Shown in pieces: positions 54,929-55,345 of a DNA stretch of 55,345 nucleotides (the stretch's first letter is position 1; the number at the start of each line of letters is the position of its first letter). The notes beneath the pieces were generated by a model. That model was not told where the DNA came from. It was given only the letters and a program-made list of their open reading frames with translations, and did no database searches. Both the position numbers and the translations under genes were made by a program. The stretch covers positions 86,998 through 142,342 of the forward strand of contig NZ_QMBN01000005.1 in the NCBI RefSeq assembly GCF_003289625.1, written 5' to 3'. The stretch is from Microbacterium sp. SMR1. GTDB lineage: Bacteria > Actinomycetota > Actinomycetes > Actinomycetales > Microbacteriaceae.

Positions 54929-55345
54929 GGCTCGGCGACGGTGAAGGCGACGAGCGGCGGTGGTGCGTCTTCGCGGTAGATCCGGCCGGTGGGTGAGGTC
55001 CATACGAGCCGGCCACCCGGGAGTTGTCGGACTCGCCATCGGGTGTGGTGTTTGACGTCGTGGTGTCTCTTGCAGAGGTTGGCGAGGTTGCACACGTGCG
55101 TCGCGCCACCGTCGGATGCGGCGACGGTGTGGTCGAGTTCGCAGCGGATGGCGGGTTGGCGGCATCCGGGGAACCGGCAGTGCCGGTCCCGTGCCCGTAG
55201 GAGTCGCACCATGGCGGCGGTGGGGCGGTAGCTGTCGCATTCGAGCACCGTCCCGGTGACGGGGTGGGTAAGCAACCGGTCCCACGAGGTGGCGTTGCCC
55301 GCGAGTTCGCGTGCGGTGTTCGCGTCGATGGGGGAGCGCCCCGCG
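54901..55345 (-). CDS. 13E12/DUF222 HNH endonuclease, C-terminal part
   Basis: Partial: the last 148 codons; the start lies beyond the right edge. The HNH core is clear: LLRARDRHCRFPGCRQPAIRCELDHTVAASDGGATHVCNLANLCKRHHDVKHH, with zinc-binding Cys pairs and the catalytic LDHT His, followed by WRVRQLPGGRLVWTSPTGRIY and a Pro-rich end. This is the typical end of the same family whose N-terminus begins the window, but the two pieces do not join directly: roughly 150 residues would be missing. They are either paralogues or the two ends of a gene broken at the contig boundary. Confidence 0.88.
   Translation of the reverse strand, partial: AGRSPIDANTARELAGNATSWDRLLTHPVTGTVLECDSYRPTAAMVRLLRARDRHCRFPGCRQPAIRCELDHTVAASDGGATHVCNLANLCKRHHDVKHHTRWRVRQLPGGRLVWTSPTGRIYREDAPPPLVAFTVAEPPDPGPPPF

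Overview
The window is a dense stretch of high-GC actinobacterial chromosome, most likely Microbacteriaceae and probably Microbacterium or a close relative. The evidence is the very high GC with strong third-position bias, GTG starts, the chains eno-ftsB-DUF501-subtilase-ndh and ispH / xseA-xseB-DUF4245-fumC-fba-glpX, a PIN-PhoH protein, and HNH nucleases of the 13E12/DUF222 family. I see no transposase, integrase, prophage module or CRISPR array. The two ends fall inside members of the same multicopy HNH family (5' part at the left, 3' part at the right), so this may be a contig broken at repeats.

Layout. 1-0.95 kb: partial HNH gene and a GIY-YIG-like small protein. 0.95-4.4 kb: a PhoP/PhoR-like two-component system divergent from a CorA magnesium channel, with a PhoP-box-like direct repeat between them. 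4.4-13.4 kb: a hexonate cluster (gnd, KDPG aldolase, FGGY kinase, 2-hydroxyacid dehydrogenase, GntR/FCD regulator, GntP permease, gluconate 5-dehydrogenase, idonate 5-dehydrogenase), with a shared operator motif at its two divergent promoters. 13.6-18.6 kb: rplY/ctc, pth, mfd. 18.6-24.2 kb: amino acid permease, gdhA, ppc. 24.3-33.1 kb: mazG, hisS, a single-frame SGNH hydrolase/O-methyltransferase, eno, ftsB, DUF501, mycosin-like protease, ndh. 33.2-42.3 kb: an unusual tRNA with anticodon UAA, an EamA/MarR divergent pair, lemA, AI-2E-type transporter, ilvA, greA, DUF4307, trhA, uppS, PIN-PhoH. 42.3-54.9 kb: second two-component system, fumC, beta-carbonic anhydrase, DUF4245, xseB, xseA, ispH, fba, glpX, rmuC and lineage-specific small proteins.

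Functional reading: the cluster at 4.4-13.4 kb probably channels L-idonate, 5-keto- and 2-ketogluconate and gluconate to 6-phosphogluconate and then to Gnd. No 6-phosphogluconate dehydratase is present here, so the role of the aldolase is open. Central carbon genes (gnd, ppc, eno, fumC, fba, glpX, gdhA) are unusually concentrated.

A recurring signal is a TANNNT hexamer 6-8 bases before an ATG or GTG with no Shine-Dalgarno sequence, read here as leaderless transcription. It occurs at about a dozen genes and settles several start codons. The items most worth following up are the PhoP-like box at corA, the three-site GntR operator set, the SGNH-methyltransferase fusion with a vestigial promoter at the joint, the short-variable-loop tRNA(UAA), and the HNH-gene scar at the right end. 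All calls are from reading the sequence; no searches were run.
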